Positions 8,500 through 16,986 of a stretch of DNA of 50,923 nt are shown one piece after another. This DNA is from Actinomadura kijaniata NBRC 14229. GTDB taxonomy: Bacteria > Actinomycetota > Actinomycetes > Streptosporangiales > Streptosporangiaceae. Both the position numbers and the translations under genes were made by a program. How positions within the stretch are numbered: position 1 is the first letter of the stretch; the number at the start of each line of letters is the position of its first letter. The notes below the pieces were generated by a model that was not told the DNA's origin, searched no databases, and was given only the letters and a program-made list of their open reading frames with translations. The DNA is taken from contig NZ_BCQR01000082.1 of the NCBI RefSeq assembly GCF_001552175.1, forward strand, positions 1-50,923. Direction: 5' to 3'.

Positions 8500-9205
8500 C
8501 GACGCCGTTGAAGCGGAACTCCTCGTGGGTGTCTCCCAGGCCGAAGGTGTATGCGAGGTTGACAGGGTGCTGGGCCACGATCGGCTCGAAGCCGTTGTGG
8601 TCGAGGTAGTCCCACCGGTCGCCGTCGCCGTCGTTGAAGTACGGCTGGGACAGGTCGAAGGTCAGGCCGGTGTGGGAATCGGTCCACCGGGTCGGTAGGA
8701 CTGGCGCGATCCGGGCAGGCACATGGACGCCCATCGCACGGTGAGCGTCCAGGCCCCACACCCGCACCTCCACGCCGTCGCCGGCCACGGCGAAGGGACG
8801 CCCGCCCATCTGTGTGTAGAGCACCGAGTCGATCCCGAAGTTGATGCGGCCATCGGCCAGGGGCAGGCCGAGCTGCCGATGCTCGGCCAGGTCCCACACC
8901 CGCACCGTGCGGTCACGGCCGCCGCTGAGGGCGATGGGGCGGCCATCCGGCGTGCCGAAGGCCACCGAGGTGACGCCGCCTTCGTGAGCGCGCATGGACT
9001 CGCCGATCCGCTGACCGCTGGGCAGATGCCAGATCCGCACGGTGCCGTCTCTGCCTGCGGCGACGACCACGGGTCGACCGTCCACCAGCCCACAGGCGAT
9101 CGCATCGGTGGTGCTGCCCCGTCTGATCAGGGGAGGGACGATCTGAGCGCCGAACGGAAGGGGCACATGATCCGCGCACTGGCTGTGCCGTGGCTGGTCG
9201 GGCAT
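8471..9205 (-). CDS. Short WD40-repeat protein with Asp-rich C-terminal segment
   Basis: A 244-residue protein from the ATG at 9203-9205, with AGGGGAG five bases upstream. Residues about 35-155 contain three WD40-like blades: ACGLVDGRPVVVAAGRDGTV-RIWHLPSG, GTPDGRPIALSGGRDRTV-RVWDL and GGRPFAVAGDGVEVRVWGLD. The 'DGRP.A..GG.D.TVR(I/V)W' style is typical of actinobacterial WD40 proteins, which usually have seven or more blades, so this looks like a truncated or domesticated fragment. The C-terminal part is different: it contains NDGDGDRWDYLDHNGFEPIV, reminiscent of a Ca-binding DxDxDG loop. WD40 sheets are protein-interaction scaffolds; three blades alone cannot close a propeller, so it may oligomerise or be degenerate. 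Confidence 0.65.
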   Translation of the reverse strand: MPDQPRHSQCADHVPLPFGAQIVPPLIRRGSTTDAIACGLVDGRPVVVAAGRDGTVRIWHLPSGQRIGESMRAHEGGVTSVAFGTPDGRPIALSGGRDRTVRVWDLAEHRQLGLPLADGRINFGIDSVLYTQMGGRPFAVAGDGVEVRVWGLDAHRAMGVHVPARIAPVLPTRWTDSHTGLTFDLSQPYFNDGDGDRWDYLDHNGFEPIVAQHPVNLAYTFGLGDTHEEFRFNGVVIPSTGEES

Positions 9206-9648
9206 CGGCTCCCCTGTAGGCGGCTGATCGGCACGATGCCCCCAGCGCCCACCACGCGGCGCGAAACGCGCGCCTCCGGCCGGATCGGACGGCCGGTGGC
9301 AAGACCGCAGGGTGCGGACGTCGTCCAGACGCACCACGACGATCTGGAAGTCGTCGCCCAGGTTGCGGTGCGCTCGAACGCGGCCGTCCACTCCCTGGCG
9401 GCCCAGGCCAGGGCGGCGGCGTGTCCTGACCAGATCAGCGCCAGTCAGTCGGAATCGCTGGTCCCGGCGTCGATGCCCAGGGCCGACGAGTCGGCCCCGG
9501 AGTCCTCCAGGGGTCCCGGTAGCACTCACGGGGTTACAGGAGGAGGAACTCGCGGAGTTCGCCGCCAGTGTGGGGCGCGGGTTGCCTGGACGTAGTTGCA
9601 GGTTGGTGAGGGGTGCGAGCGGCCCACAGACCTGGGTGCCCGAGAGCG
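9206..9648. other. Region without a confident gene upstream of the WD40 protein
   Basis: The WD40 frame stays open upstream to 9796 on the minus strand, but the extension is low-complexity and there is a good start at 9205. A short segment of that extension (NLGDDFQIVVVRLDDVRTL, around 9305-9360) reads like real protein and could be a remnant of a longer ancestral gene. Confidence 0.35.
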
Positions 9649-9693
9649 CGGCACCGCCTCCGGCCGACTGGGGAAGGGCCGGAGGCGGTGCCG
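9649..9693 (-). terminator. 17-bp perfect hairpin, terminator of the secreted-protein gene
   Basis: CGGCACCGCCTCCGGCC (9649-9665) pairs perfectly with 9677-9693 around an 11-nt loop. It lies 15 bp past the stop codon (9708) of the minus-strand secreted protein, the normal place for an intrinsic terminator. No T-tract follows. Confidence 0.75.
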
Positions 9694-9707
9694 TGTGAGA
9701 GGGCGGA

Positions 9708-10142
9708 TCAGGCGATGGCCCCGATCCGGTACCGGCCGTTGTCGCCACAGCAGAACTCGTAGTCGATGGTCCGTTCCCCCTGCACGGTGAAGCCACCGAT
9801 GGTGTCGTTGGGGTCGGGCCAGTCGTCGTACTCCATGAGGCGGATCTGGGCGTTGCTGGGGACGCACTTGTCGACCTCGACCCGCTGGTTCACGGCCATC
9901 GACACGTAAGCGCCCGCCGGCCAGATCTTGGTGCCGTTGCTGGTGATGTACACCTCGTCGCGGCTGTTCTCGCTGACCGCCAGAGCCCGGATGCCGTCGA
10001 GGAACACACCGGTGCCGCACTGGCCGATCCTCTTCTGGGCCGGATTCCCGTCGGCGACCGCCGCCGAGGTTCCGGTCAACGCCAGGCCTCCGGCCACCGT
10101 GACCACGGCCGCGAGTTTCGATGCTTTCCGCCAGGTGCGCAT
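9708..10142 (-). CDS. Small secreted hypothetical protein with four cysteines
   Basis: A 144-residue protein from the ATG at 10140-10142, preceded by AAGGGA. The signal peptide (MRTWRKASKLAAVVTVAGGL, ending TSAAVADG) should be cut near residue 30. The mature part has cysteines in IGQCGTG, VDKCVPS and an adjacent pair YEFCCGDNG, a beta-strand-rich middle, and a conserved-looking NDTIGGFTVQGERTIDYEF region. I recognise no family; it may be a surface or extracellular protein. It is monocistronic: a strong hairpin follows the gene and the next gene remnant upstream is a recombinase fragment. Confidence 0.7.
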   Translation of the reverse strand: MRTWRKASKLAAVVTVAGGLALTGTSAAVADGNPAQKRIGQCGTGVFLDGIRALAVSENSRDEVYITSNGTKIWPAGAYVSMAVNQRVEVDKCVPSNAQIRLMEYDDWPDPNDTIGGFTVQGERTIDYEFCCGDNGRYRIGAIA

Positions 10143-10399
10143 GTCGGTTCCCTTCTGCCGCTTGCTGGAGCCCCAAGTGAACGCGACGGCGGTTTCACCC
10201 GGACTTCAGTTCGGTGTCACCCCACGTCAGAAGCGGCAATCCGGTGGGGCCACCGGACCCCCTCTGGCAACAGCGCGCCGCTACCCGGCGCTCTCGTTGT
10301 CCCGGAGCACTCACGCCGTCGAGTGGGCGCAGGGTGGTCGCGCATCCAGGCGTAGACGGCCTGGTGCAGGAGGCCGTCCCACAGCGGCCGGTCATAGCG

Positions 10400-10880
10400 G
10401 CTGGTCATGGTCCCGACGTGCCCAAGAGACGCGGGCTTCGTCGACGCCGGCGGCGCGGGTGGCGGTGGCGATCCCGGCGCGCAGCGAGTGCGCGGCCAGC
10501 CGCTCCACGACCTCGGACGGCTGCCCGGCGTCGGTGGCCGCGGCCTTGACGATCTCGGCGACGTAACGGGCGCTCAGCGCGGTCGCGCGGGGAAACTGCC
10601 GAGGGTGACGCCCGACAGCAGCGGCGGCGCCGCCGGGCCCTGGTCAGTACGCGGGCGGCGGCGATGCGCTGGTCCACCGTGGACATCACGACCTCGGCCC
10701 GGCTCGGCCGGATATAGTGCCGCCACCTCGATCTCGGTGGCCTGCCCGGGGACGCCGATCGCCGGCTGGAAGCGGGCGCGGAACCCGGTGAACTCGCGCC
10801 AGCCGTGGGCGGCCGGGCTTCGGTTCGGCCGTCTACTGGTGCTGCTGTGTTGTCGGATGCTGCATCGACAAGCTCAAGCA
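10400..10880 (-). pseudogene. Frameshifted remnant of a tyrosine recombinase (integrase)
   Basis: Read on the minus strand, about 10420-10590 encodes LSARYVAEIVKAAATDAG...RLAAHSLRAGIATATRAAG, the box II region (HxLR: AHSLRAG) of phage- or plasmid-type tyrosine recombinases. Further upstream (about 10600-10800), in other frames, are pieces such as MSTVDQRIAAARVLTRARR and GWREFTGFRARFQ. No frame joins them and no intact catalytic Tyr segment or start codon is seen. It is therefore a decayed integrase, evidence that a mobile element once entered this accessory stretch. No attachment site or tRNA was found beside it. Confidence 0.6.
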
Positions 10881-10960
10881 ATGGCTATGGCGAACGCGCC
10901 GCGCACTGCCGAGCAGCCGTCACCCCGCTCTGGATCACGTCGTGGTCCGCCGGGCGCGGC

Positions 10961-11491
10961 CTAGGGTTGGGTGGGGGCGGGGTGTTCGAAGACGAGTTCT
11001 CGGCCGTCCTCCTCGTCCCATCGCTCTCCCGTCTGGTGGAAGCCCAGGGCGGTGATGACGGCCAGGGAGGCGGTGTTGTCCGGGGCCACCGAGGCCCGGA
11101 CGGTCCTGGCTCCCTCGTCCGCGGCGCGATGGAGGAGTTCGGTCGCGATGACCTTGCCCCAGCCTTGTCGTCGTGCGGCCGGGTCCACCGAGTAGCTGAT
11201 CTCGATGGTCCCCTCGTCGTCGGCCGGGGCCTGGAAGCCGCCGTGGCCGACCACCATCCCTTCGGGTTCGGAGACCACCGCCCACACGCGGCCCTGGGGC
11301 CGGTCGGGGGCGGTCTCGCGGAGCCCGGCCCGGTAGCGCCACAGAGCCCGCAGGTCGTCGCCCACGAAGTGCTCGGTGAGGGGCACCCCCGCTTCCGCCG
11401 AGGCCGCGGCGGTGTCACCGGCCGCGAGCGCGGACATGGCCTGCGGGGTCATCTCGACCAGCCTCACGCGCCGGGAACTGTTTCTGATCAT
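10961..11491 (-). CDS. GNAT-family N-acetyltransferase
   Basis: A 176-residue protein from the ATG at 11489-11491. An in-frame GTG at 11467 (VRLVEMTPQAM) gives a more typical family N-terminus and may be the true start; neither has a strong ribosome site. The acetyl-CoA-binding motif A is visible (IEISYSVDPAARRQGWGKVI, with the RRQGWG loop), as is motif B (DNTASLAVITALGFHQTGE). The protein resembles RimJ/RimL-like acetyltransferases acting on a protein N-terminus, amino acid or small amine; substrate unknown. It is divergent from the short P450-like gene across a 100-bp gap holding an 18-bp hairpin. Confidence 0.88.
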   Translation of the reverse strand: MIRNSSRRVRLVEMTPQAMSALAAGDTAAASAEAGVPLTEHFVGDDLRALWRYRAGLRETAPDRPQGRVWAVVSEPEGMVVGHGGFQAPADDEGTIEISYSVDPAARRQGWGKVIATELLHRAADEGARTVRASVAPDNTASLAVITALGFHQTGERWDEEDGRELVFEHPAPTQP

Positions 11492-11538
11492 GGATGGGAT
11501 GGTCGCACCGGCCGCGTGCGTGGCTCAAGACGTTGGTG

Positions 11539-11578
11539 GGCCCGCGTCGTTTCGGCAGTGGCCGAAACGACGCGGGCC
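11539..11578. promoter_or_regulatory. 18-bp perfect inverted repeat with 4-nt loop, upstream of the short P450
   Basis: GGCCCGCGTCGTTTCGGC (11539-11556) is the exact reverse complement of 11561-11578, with loop AGTG. It lies between divergent genes, 12 nt before the GTG of the P450-like gene. A terminator is not expected there; it could be a transcription attenuator, a hairpin hiding the start region, an operator, or the terminator of a deleted gene. Confidence 0.6.
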
Positions 11579-11590
11579 TACGGTCGTGCC

Positions 11591-12337
11591 GTGCAGACAT
11601 TCACGCGATACGCCGAGGTGACCGCGGTCCTGGCCGACCCGGGCTTCACCGTCGTCCCGGCCGGTGGCGGCGGCGGTCCGGGCACGTTGGACTGGCTGCG
11701 GCGTACGGTGTGCCGCTTCAGCGAAGGCGAGGCCCACCGCCGGCGCCGCGCCGTCGTGGAACGCGAGCTGGCCCGCCTCGACCCGGCCGAGCTGCGCCGC
11801 GCGGCCCGGGTCCGGCCGGACGCGGTCGCCGTCCTCGGCCGTGCGCTCGGCGTCACCGACCTGGAGACGCTGACCGCCGCGGTTCCGGTCGCGGCGGCGG
11901 GCTATCTGACCGGCGACCGTCCGCCGGGCGCCGACGCGGCGGTCGCGGCGCTGGTCGGGCTTCTCGGGCCGGGGCCGGACGAGACCGTGGCCAACCGCAT
12001 CGCGATCCTCGTGCAGGCCTGCGAGGCGACCGCCACGCTCGTCCGGTCCGCGCTCGGGCTCGCCGGCCCGGACCGGTGGGACGCCGAGTCGCTGGTCGTC
12101 GAGACCCTGCGGTTCGCCCCGCCCGTCCCCGCCTTGCGCCGGGTCAGTGCGGGCACTCCGGTGGTGCTGGACGTGCGGAGCGCGAACCGCGATCCGGCCG
12201 TCTTCGCCGACCCCGAACGGTTCGATCCGGGCCGGACCGGGCCCGCGCACCTCACGTTCGGTGCGGGACGGCGGCCCTGCCCGGGCGCGGTCCACGCCGT
12301 GCAGATCGCCGCCGGGGCCGTGGAGGCGCTGCGCTGA
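11591..12337 (+). CDS. Compact cytochrome P450-like protein (248 aa)
   Basis: The GTG at 11591 begins VQTFTRYAEVTAVLADPGF, which corresponds to the B-helix region of bacterial P450s. Later come a C-helix-like SEGEAHRRRRAVVEREL, a short I-helix (ILVQACEATATLV), the K-helix ExxR (VVETLRF, ETLR), a meander (ANRDPAVFADPERFDP) and the haem-thiolate loop LTFGAGRRPCPGA with its Cys. Bacterial P450s are normally about 400 residues; here the first strands and much of the D-H region are missing, yet the frame is clean and all haem-binding motifs remain. It may be a genuine minimal P450-like haem protein or a degrading copy. No redox partner gene is adjacent. Confidence 0.7.
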   Translation: MQTFTRYAEVTAVLADPGFTVVPAGGGGGPGTLDWLRRTVCRFSEGEAHRRRRAVVERELARLDPAELRRAARVRPDAVAVLGRALGVTDLETLTAAVPVAAAGYLTGDRPPGADAAVAALVGLLGPGPDETVANRIAILVQACEATATLVRSALGLAGPDRWDAESLVVETLRFAPPVPALRRVSAGTPVVLDVRSANRDPAVFADPERFDPGRTGPAHLTFGAGRRPCPGAVHAVQIAAGAVEALR

Positions 12338-12359
12338 GCCCGGCGCCGGGGATCGTCGG

Positions 12360-14750
12360 TCACTCGGTGCGGAGGGCGGACGCGGTGCGGATCCGGGCAG
12401 CCCAGGTGGCCGGGAGCAGGGCGCCCGCCGTCGCGATCACGAGTCCGCCCAGCAGGAGAACGGCCAGCAGCGGCGGATCGTAGGGGTCCATCACCTCGGC
12501 GGGGAGGCCCGTGCCCGCGCTCTCCCCCATGACGGGCAGCACCCGGGCGTGCAGGGCGAGACCGAGCGGTACGCCCGCCGCCCCCGCCGCGAGCCCGATC
12601 CCGGCGGCCGAGGTGAGGACCATGGCGGTCACCTGCCACGGCGTCATCCCGAGGGCGCGGAAGACGCCGAGGTCGCGGGTGCGTTCCCGGGTGTCGAGCA
12701 CGACCGTGTTGAGGACGCCCAGCCCGGCGACCGCGACGAGCATCACGGTGAGCATCCCGGCGAGGGCGTCCATCGCGATGATCGTCGTGCTCGTCCCGCC
12801 CGTGTCGGCCTGCCCCCGGACGCCGAGCGGCCCGAGCGCGGCGTTGAGGGAGCGCAGGTAGGCGTCCACGTCGGTCCCGAGGGCGAGGGCCACGTGGAAC
12901 CGGGCGGACTCGGGCGGGATCTCGACGCGCAGGCCCGCCAGGGACGCGGCGGGGGTCAGGACCGTCATCCCCTCGTCGCTGAGGTCCAGCGCCTCGCCGA
13001 CGATCCGCACGGATGAGCTTCGGCCCTCGTAGGTCAGGGTGACGGCGTCGCCGACGCGCGTCCCGGTGGCCTTGAGGAAGCCGGTGGGGACGACGGCCTC
13101 GCCGGTGGCCCGGAACCAGCGTCCCGAGATCATCGCGAACGGTCCCCAGGACGAGTCGCCCTCGTAGGCGTGCGCGGTCACGGTGCCCGCGCGTCCGGCC
13201 ACGCCGACCTTCGCCCGGCCCGTGCGGAAGTACCCGCGGGTGCCCGGCTGCGCGGCGACCTTGGCGGCGACCGCCGCCGGATCCGCGATCCGGGGAGCGC
13301 GGGGGCCGGGCGGCGCGGGTGCGGTGTCCGGCGGACCGACGGCCTGGATGACGACCTCGCCCGGCGACCGGCGGTCGAGGCCGTCCTGGAGGGTGTGCAG
13401 CGAGACGGCGAGCCCGACGCAGAACGTGACGCCGGCCGTGCCGAGCACCACCGACGCGACCATCGTCGCCGACCGGGCGGGCCTGGTGAACGGGTCGGCC
13501 AGGCCGAGGCTCACCGGGCGCGGCAGCGGCAGCCCGCCGAGCAGTCGGCGCGGGCCCCGGCCCCGCCCGGACGCGCGGTCGGCCCGTCCGACGGCGATCG
13601 CGTCGACCGTGCGCAGCCGCCCGGCGCGCAGGGCGGGGACCAGTGCGGTCACGGCGACGACGGCGAGGGCCACGGCGGCGACCGCGGCGGAGATCCAGGG
13701 CGCGACCGTCAGGGCGCCGACGCCGTAGGCGTCCTCCGCCTGGCTCATCACCGGGACCGCCAGCAGGTTGGCGAGCACGACGCCCAGGACGGTGCCGGCG
13801 GCGGCCGGGAGCAGCGCCTGCCCGACGTAGGCCCGCACGACCTGCGCGGGCGTGAGGCCGAGCGACTTCAGGATGCCGATCCGCCGGGTCGCCGCGCTGA
13901 CCGCGCCGCTGACGACCACGCCGATGACCAGCACCGACATGGCCAGGCCGAGCACGCCGAACGCCACGATGAACGGCACGAACGTCGCGGCGGTGCGCTC
14001 GGCGGCCAGCCGGGTCGTGAGGTGGGAGGTCGCCCCGTCCAGCGCGCCCCGGGGCAGCGCGGCGGCGATGGCCGCGCGCGCCCGCGTCACCTCGGCGTCG
14101 GTGCCGGAGGAGGCGAGCCGGTAGCGCATCTGGTAGGCGCGGGGCGCGCCGGGGACGTGCAGGGCCGCGGCCTGCTCGGGCGGGACCCACGCGTCCGCGG
14201 TCCGGCTCACCGACCGGGCGCGGCCGACCACGGTCAGCGTGGGGCGGCCGGGCAGTCCGGGGAAGGAGAGCCGGTCGCCGATCGCGAACGGCGGGCCGTC
14301 GGCGCTCACCACGATCTGGCCCCGCCCGCTCGCCCACGCGCCCTCGATGAGGTCGGGCCGGTCGACCCCTCCTCCGGAGCGGTCCCGCCCGACGATGGTC
14401 AGCGGCGGCAGCCGCATCCCCGGCGGCACGCCCCGCCCGTCGAAGCCGTCCGACTCGACCGTGGGACGCAGCGACACCACGGGGTCGGGGCCCGCGGCGG
14501 CCGTCACGCCCGGCACCCGCGCGGTGGCGGCCAGCTGTGCGGCGGTGGCCTTGGACCCGTCGAACCGCGCCGTCAGGTGGGCGCCGTCCTGCCGTGCGAA
14601 GGCGTGCGCGAACGGCGCCCGGGACGCCACGACGAGCCCGGCGGCCAGCACCGACGCCGTCACCGCCATCATCACCGTCAGCGTCATCACCAGGGTCTGG
14701 ACGCGCCGCCGACCCACGCCGCCGCGCACCACCCCGCCCAGCGCGCTCAT
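12360..14750 (-). CDS. ABC transporter permease, FtsX/MacB type, duplicated domain
   Basis: A 796-residue membrane protein from the ATG at 14748-14750, overlapping the ATPase stop by 4 bp (ATGA), so the two are translationally coupled. It has an N-terminal TM helix (TLVMTLTVMMAVTASVLAAG), a large extracytoplasmic domain (about 50-240), three TM helices with the FtsX consensus (RRIGILKSLGLTPAQVV), then a second copy: TM (MVASVVLGTAGVTFCVGLAV), periplasmic-type domain and three TM helices (RDLGVFRALGMTPWQV). Such permeases work with LolD/MacB-type ATPases in export of peptides or lipids, or in antimicrobial-peptide sensing and resistance. The divergent two-component system suggests stress-induced control (inference). 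Confidence 0.92.
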   Translation of the reverse strand: MSALGGVVRGGVGRRRVQTLVMTLTVMMAVTASVLAAGLVVASRAPFAHAFARQDGAHLTARFDGSKATAAQLAATARVPGVTAAAGPDPVVSLRPTVESDGFDGRGVPPGMRLPPLTIVGRDRSGGGVDRPDLIEGAWASGRGQIVVSADGPPFAIGDRLSFPGLPGRPTLTVVGRARSVSRTADAWVPPEQAAALHVPGAPRAYQMRYRLASSGTDAEVTRARAAIAAALPRGALDGATSHLTTRLAAERTAATFVPFIVAFGVLGLAMSVLVIGVVVSGAVSAATRRIGILKSLGLTPAQVVRAYVGQALLPAAAGTVLGVVLANLLAVPVMSQAEDAYGVGALTVAPWISAAVAAVALAVVAVTALVPALRAGRLRTVDAIAVGRADRASGRGRGPRRLLGGLPLPRPVSLGLADPFTRPARSATMVASVVLGTAGVTFCVGLAVSLHTLQDGLDRRSPGEVVIQAVGPPDTAPAPPGPRAPRIADPAAVAAKVAAQPGTRGYFRTGRAKVGVAGRAGTVTAHAYEGDSSWGPFAMISGRWFRATGEAVVPTGFLKATGTRVGDAVTLTYEGRSSSVRIVGEALDLSDEGMTVLTPAASLAGLRVEIPPESARFHVALALGTDVDAYLRSLNAALGPLGVRGQADTGGTSTTIIAMDALAGMLTVMLVAVAGLGVLNTVVLDTRERTRDLGVFRALGMTPWQVTAMVLTSAAGIGLAAGAAGVPLGLALHARVLPVMGESAGTGLPAEVMDPYDPPLLAVLLLGGLVIATAGALLPATWAARIRTASALRTE

Positions 14751-15448
14751 CGGGCCGCCGCCGTCCGGCCGCGGACGTCGCGGTGGATCGCGCCGTCGAC
14801 CAGCTCGATGGTCCGGGTGGCGCACGCGTTCGCGAGCGCGACGTCATGCGTGACCAGCACGAGCGTCTGCCCGTCGGCGTTGAGTTCGGTCAGCAGGCCG
14901 GTGACCTCCGCCGCGGACGCGGTGTCCAGCGCCCCGGTCGGCTCGTCCGCCAGCAGCAGCGCCGGGCGGTTGATCAACGCGCGGGCGACCGCCACCCGCT
15001 GCCGCTGCCCGCCGGACAGCCGCCCCGGGTGGGTCCGGGCGTGGTGCGGCTGGAGGCCGAGCCGTTCCAGCAGCCGCGCGGCGCGTTCGTGCGCCTCGTC
15101 CCGCGGCGTCCCGGCCAGGCGCGCCGGCAGCGCCACGTTGTCGGCGACGGTCAGGTCGTCCAGCAGGTTGAAGAACTGGAAGACCATGCCGATCCGGTCG
15201 CGCCGGTACCGCGCCGAGGCGGCCTCCGACAGCCCGTCGATCCGCAGGCCCGCCACGGTGACGCCGCCCTCGCTGGGCCGGTCCAGCCCGGCGACCAGGT
15301 TGAGCAGCGTGGACTTGCCGCTGCCCGACGGGCCGAGCACGGCCAGCGCCTCGCCCGCCTCCACCTCCAGGTCGAGGTGGTCGAGCGCGGGCCTGCCGGC
15401 GTCGTACTTCTTGCTCACATCGCGCATCTGGATGATCGGCGCGGTCAT
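14747..15448 (-). CDS. ABC transporter ATP-binding protein, LolD/MacB type
   Basis: A 233-residue ATPase from the ATG at 15446-15448. Walker A is GPSGSGKST (about 39-47), the Q-loop lies in MVFQFFNLLDDLT, the signature is LSGGQRQRVAVARAL, Walker B is ALLLADEPTGALD and the switch His is in LVTHDVAL. The DEPTGALD form and FQFFNLL are characteristic of the MacB/LolD/FtsE subgroup that energises FtsX-like permeases, matching the coupled downstream gene. It is first in a two-gene operon and divergent from the histidine kinase. Confidence 0.95.
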   Translation of the reverse strand: MTAPIIQMRDVSKKYDAGRPALDHLDLEVEAGEALAVLGPSGSGKSTLLNLVAGLDRPSEGGVTVAGLRIDGLSEAASARYRRDRIGMVFQFFNLLDDLTVADNVALPARLAGTPRDEAHERAARLLERLGLQPHHARTHPGRLSGGQRQRVAVARALINRPALLLADEPTGALDTASAAEVTGLLTELNADGQTLVLVTHDVALANACATRTIELVDGAIHRDVRGRTAAAR

Positions 15449-15540
15449 GGGGCCTCCATGAGGGGTCGGTGGGCCCCCGACGCTAGGAGCGGCGATGTGC
15501 CGGGCGCGTCGCGCGCGGTGACGACATCGCCCCCCTCGCC

Positions 15541-15566
15541 GGGACGACGCCGCGGCGGGTCGTCCC
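15541..15566. promoter_or_regulatory. Inverted repeat GGGACGAC-N10-GTCGTCCC in the ABC/kinase divergent region
   Basis: Perfect 8-bp arms (15541-15548 and 15559-15566) lie 28 bp before the kinase start, in the 146-bp region shared by the divergent ABC operon and two-component operon. A dyad of this size could bind the NarL-type response regulator encoded next door. A second weaker pair (GCGATGT 15492-15498, ACATCGC 15524-15530) flanks the middle of the region. Confidence 0.4.
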
Positions 15567-15594
15567 TGAGATGGACGCCGGCGGAGGACCTCCC

Positions 15595-16986
15595 ATGGTC
15601 ATCGAGGATGATGCCGCGCCCCCGCCCGTTTGCGACACTGTGCCGGTGAGCAGCTCAACGGTCCCGTCCGAGGCGCGGGCGCGCGCGCTGGCCGGCGGGC
15701 CGCGCGGGCTGGTCGGCCGCGCGTTCAGCCGGGCCCCCGCACCCGTGCAGCGGCTGTCGCGCTGGTCGTGGACGGCGGACGCGATGCTGGCCCTCGCGCT
15801 CGCCGTGAGCGCGCTCCAGGGCGCCCTGGGCCAGGGCGACGGCCCCGGCCCCGTGCTTCCCGCGCACCAGGCGGACCCGTCCGGGCCCCATCCGCCCCCG
15901 CCGCCGGCACTCCCCGCCCCCGGTATCGAGATCCCGCCGGTGGACGGCGCCGTCCACCCGTGGCAGATCCTGCTGGCCCTGCTGGTGGCGTTGCCGCTCG
16001 TGGTCCGGCGCCGGTATCCGCTGGCGGCGTTCGTGGTCGTCGTCGGCGCGGCGCTGCTCTACGACGGCGCCCCCGGCCTCGACCTCGCCTTCGTCTTCAC
16101 CGGCTGCGTCATCGCCGCCTACAGCGCCGCCGTCTACAGCCCCTACCGGACGCCGGCCACGGGCTGTGTCATGGTCGGCGGCGCCCTGGTCATCGCCGAC
16201 CACAAGGCGAGCCTGCCCGCCATCGGCACGGGATTCAGCACGTCGCTCTCCCTGCTGCTGGTGTTCCTCGCCGCGAACGCCCTGCACAGCTGGCGCCAGC
16301 GCATGCGGTCGCTGGAGGCGCGGCAGGAGGCGGCGACGCGTCTGGCCGTCGAGCGGGAGCGGTCCCGCATCGCGCAGGAACTCCACGACGTGGTCACCCA
16401 CAACGTCAGCATGATGGTGGTCCAGACCGGGGCGGCCCGGAAGGTCATGGCGGCGGCGCCCGACCGCGCCGAGCAGGCGCTGCTCGCCGTCGAGTCCGGG
16501 GGCCGCGCCGCGCTGACCGAGCTGCGCCACGTCATGGGGCTGCTCACGATGAACGGGGACGACCCCGACCGGCTCACCGAGGACCTCGCCCCGCCGCCGG
16601 GGCTGGAGCAGGTGGAGGCCCTCGCCGCCCGCGTGCGCGCCACGGGCGTCCCGGTCGAGCTGTCCGTGACCGGCGCGTCCGGGCCGCTGCCGCCCGGCAT
16701 CGACCTCGCCGTCTACCGGGTCGTCCAGGAGGCGCTGACCAACACCGTCAAGCACGCCGCGGGCGCGAGCGTGACCGTCACGATCGACCACGGTCCGCGC
16801 GCGCTGCGCCTGGAGGTGACCGACACCGGCGGCCGGCCGGACCCGTCCACCCGCACCGGCACCGGACGCGGCCTCATCGGCATGCGGGAGCGCCTCGCCG
16901 TCTACGGAGGCACGCTGGAGGCCGGGCCGCTGCCGGACGGCGGGTACCGCATCCGCGCCGTCGTCCCGCTGGAGGACCTCCGGTGA
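15595..16986 (+). CDS. Sensor histidine kinase, NarL/DesK-type (HisKA_3)
   Basis: A 463-residue kinase. The ATG at 15595 was chosen because GGAGG (15583-15587) lies 7 nt upstream; a GTG at 15646 is an alternative. Several TM helices lie in the first half (ADAMLALALAVSALQGAL, WQILLALLVALPLVV, LAAFVVVVGAALLYDG, FTGCVIAAYSAAVY, SLSLLLVFLAANAL), with a Pro-rich external loop after the first. The dimerisation domain holds the phospho-accepting His in ERSRIAQELHDVVTHNVSMM (about H264), followed by the HATPase (VVQEALTNTVKHA; GRGLIGMRERLAVYGG). It senses a membrane or envelope signal and phosphorylates the overlapping response regulator. Confidence 0.93.
   Translation: MVIEDDAAPPPVCDTVPVSSSTVPSEARARALAGGPRGLVGRAFSRAPAPVQRLSRWSWTADAMLALALAVSALQGALGQGDGPGPVLPAHQADPSGPHPPPPPALPAPGIEIPPVDGAVHPWQILLALLVALPLVVRRRYPLAAFVVVVGAALLYDGAPGLDLAFVFTGCVIAAYSAAVYSPYRTPATGCVMVGGALVIADHKASLPAIGTGFSTSLSLLLVFLAANALHSWRQRMRSLEARQEAATRLAVERERSRIAQELHDVVTHNVSMMVVQTGAARKVMAAAPDRAEQALLAVESGGRAALTELRHVMGLLTMNGDDPDRLTEDLAPPPGLEQVEALAARVRATGVPVELSVTGASGPLPPGIDLAVYRVVQEALTNTVKHAAGASVTVTIDHGPRALRLEVTDTGGRPDPSTRTGTGRGLIGMRERLAVYGGTLEAGPLPDGGYRIRAVVPLEDLR

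Noticed and set aside
11902..14847. Minus-strand open frame of about 980 codons across the P450-like and permease genes
   Set aside because: It is an Arg/Gly/Pro-rich shadow of the real permease frame (12360-14750) extended by GC bias; no domain and no start.
15655..16791. Minus-strand frame opposite the histidine kinase
   Set aside because: Antisense shadow; kinase motifs on the plus strand are complete.
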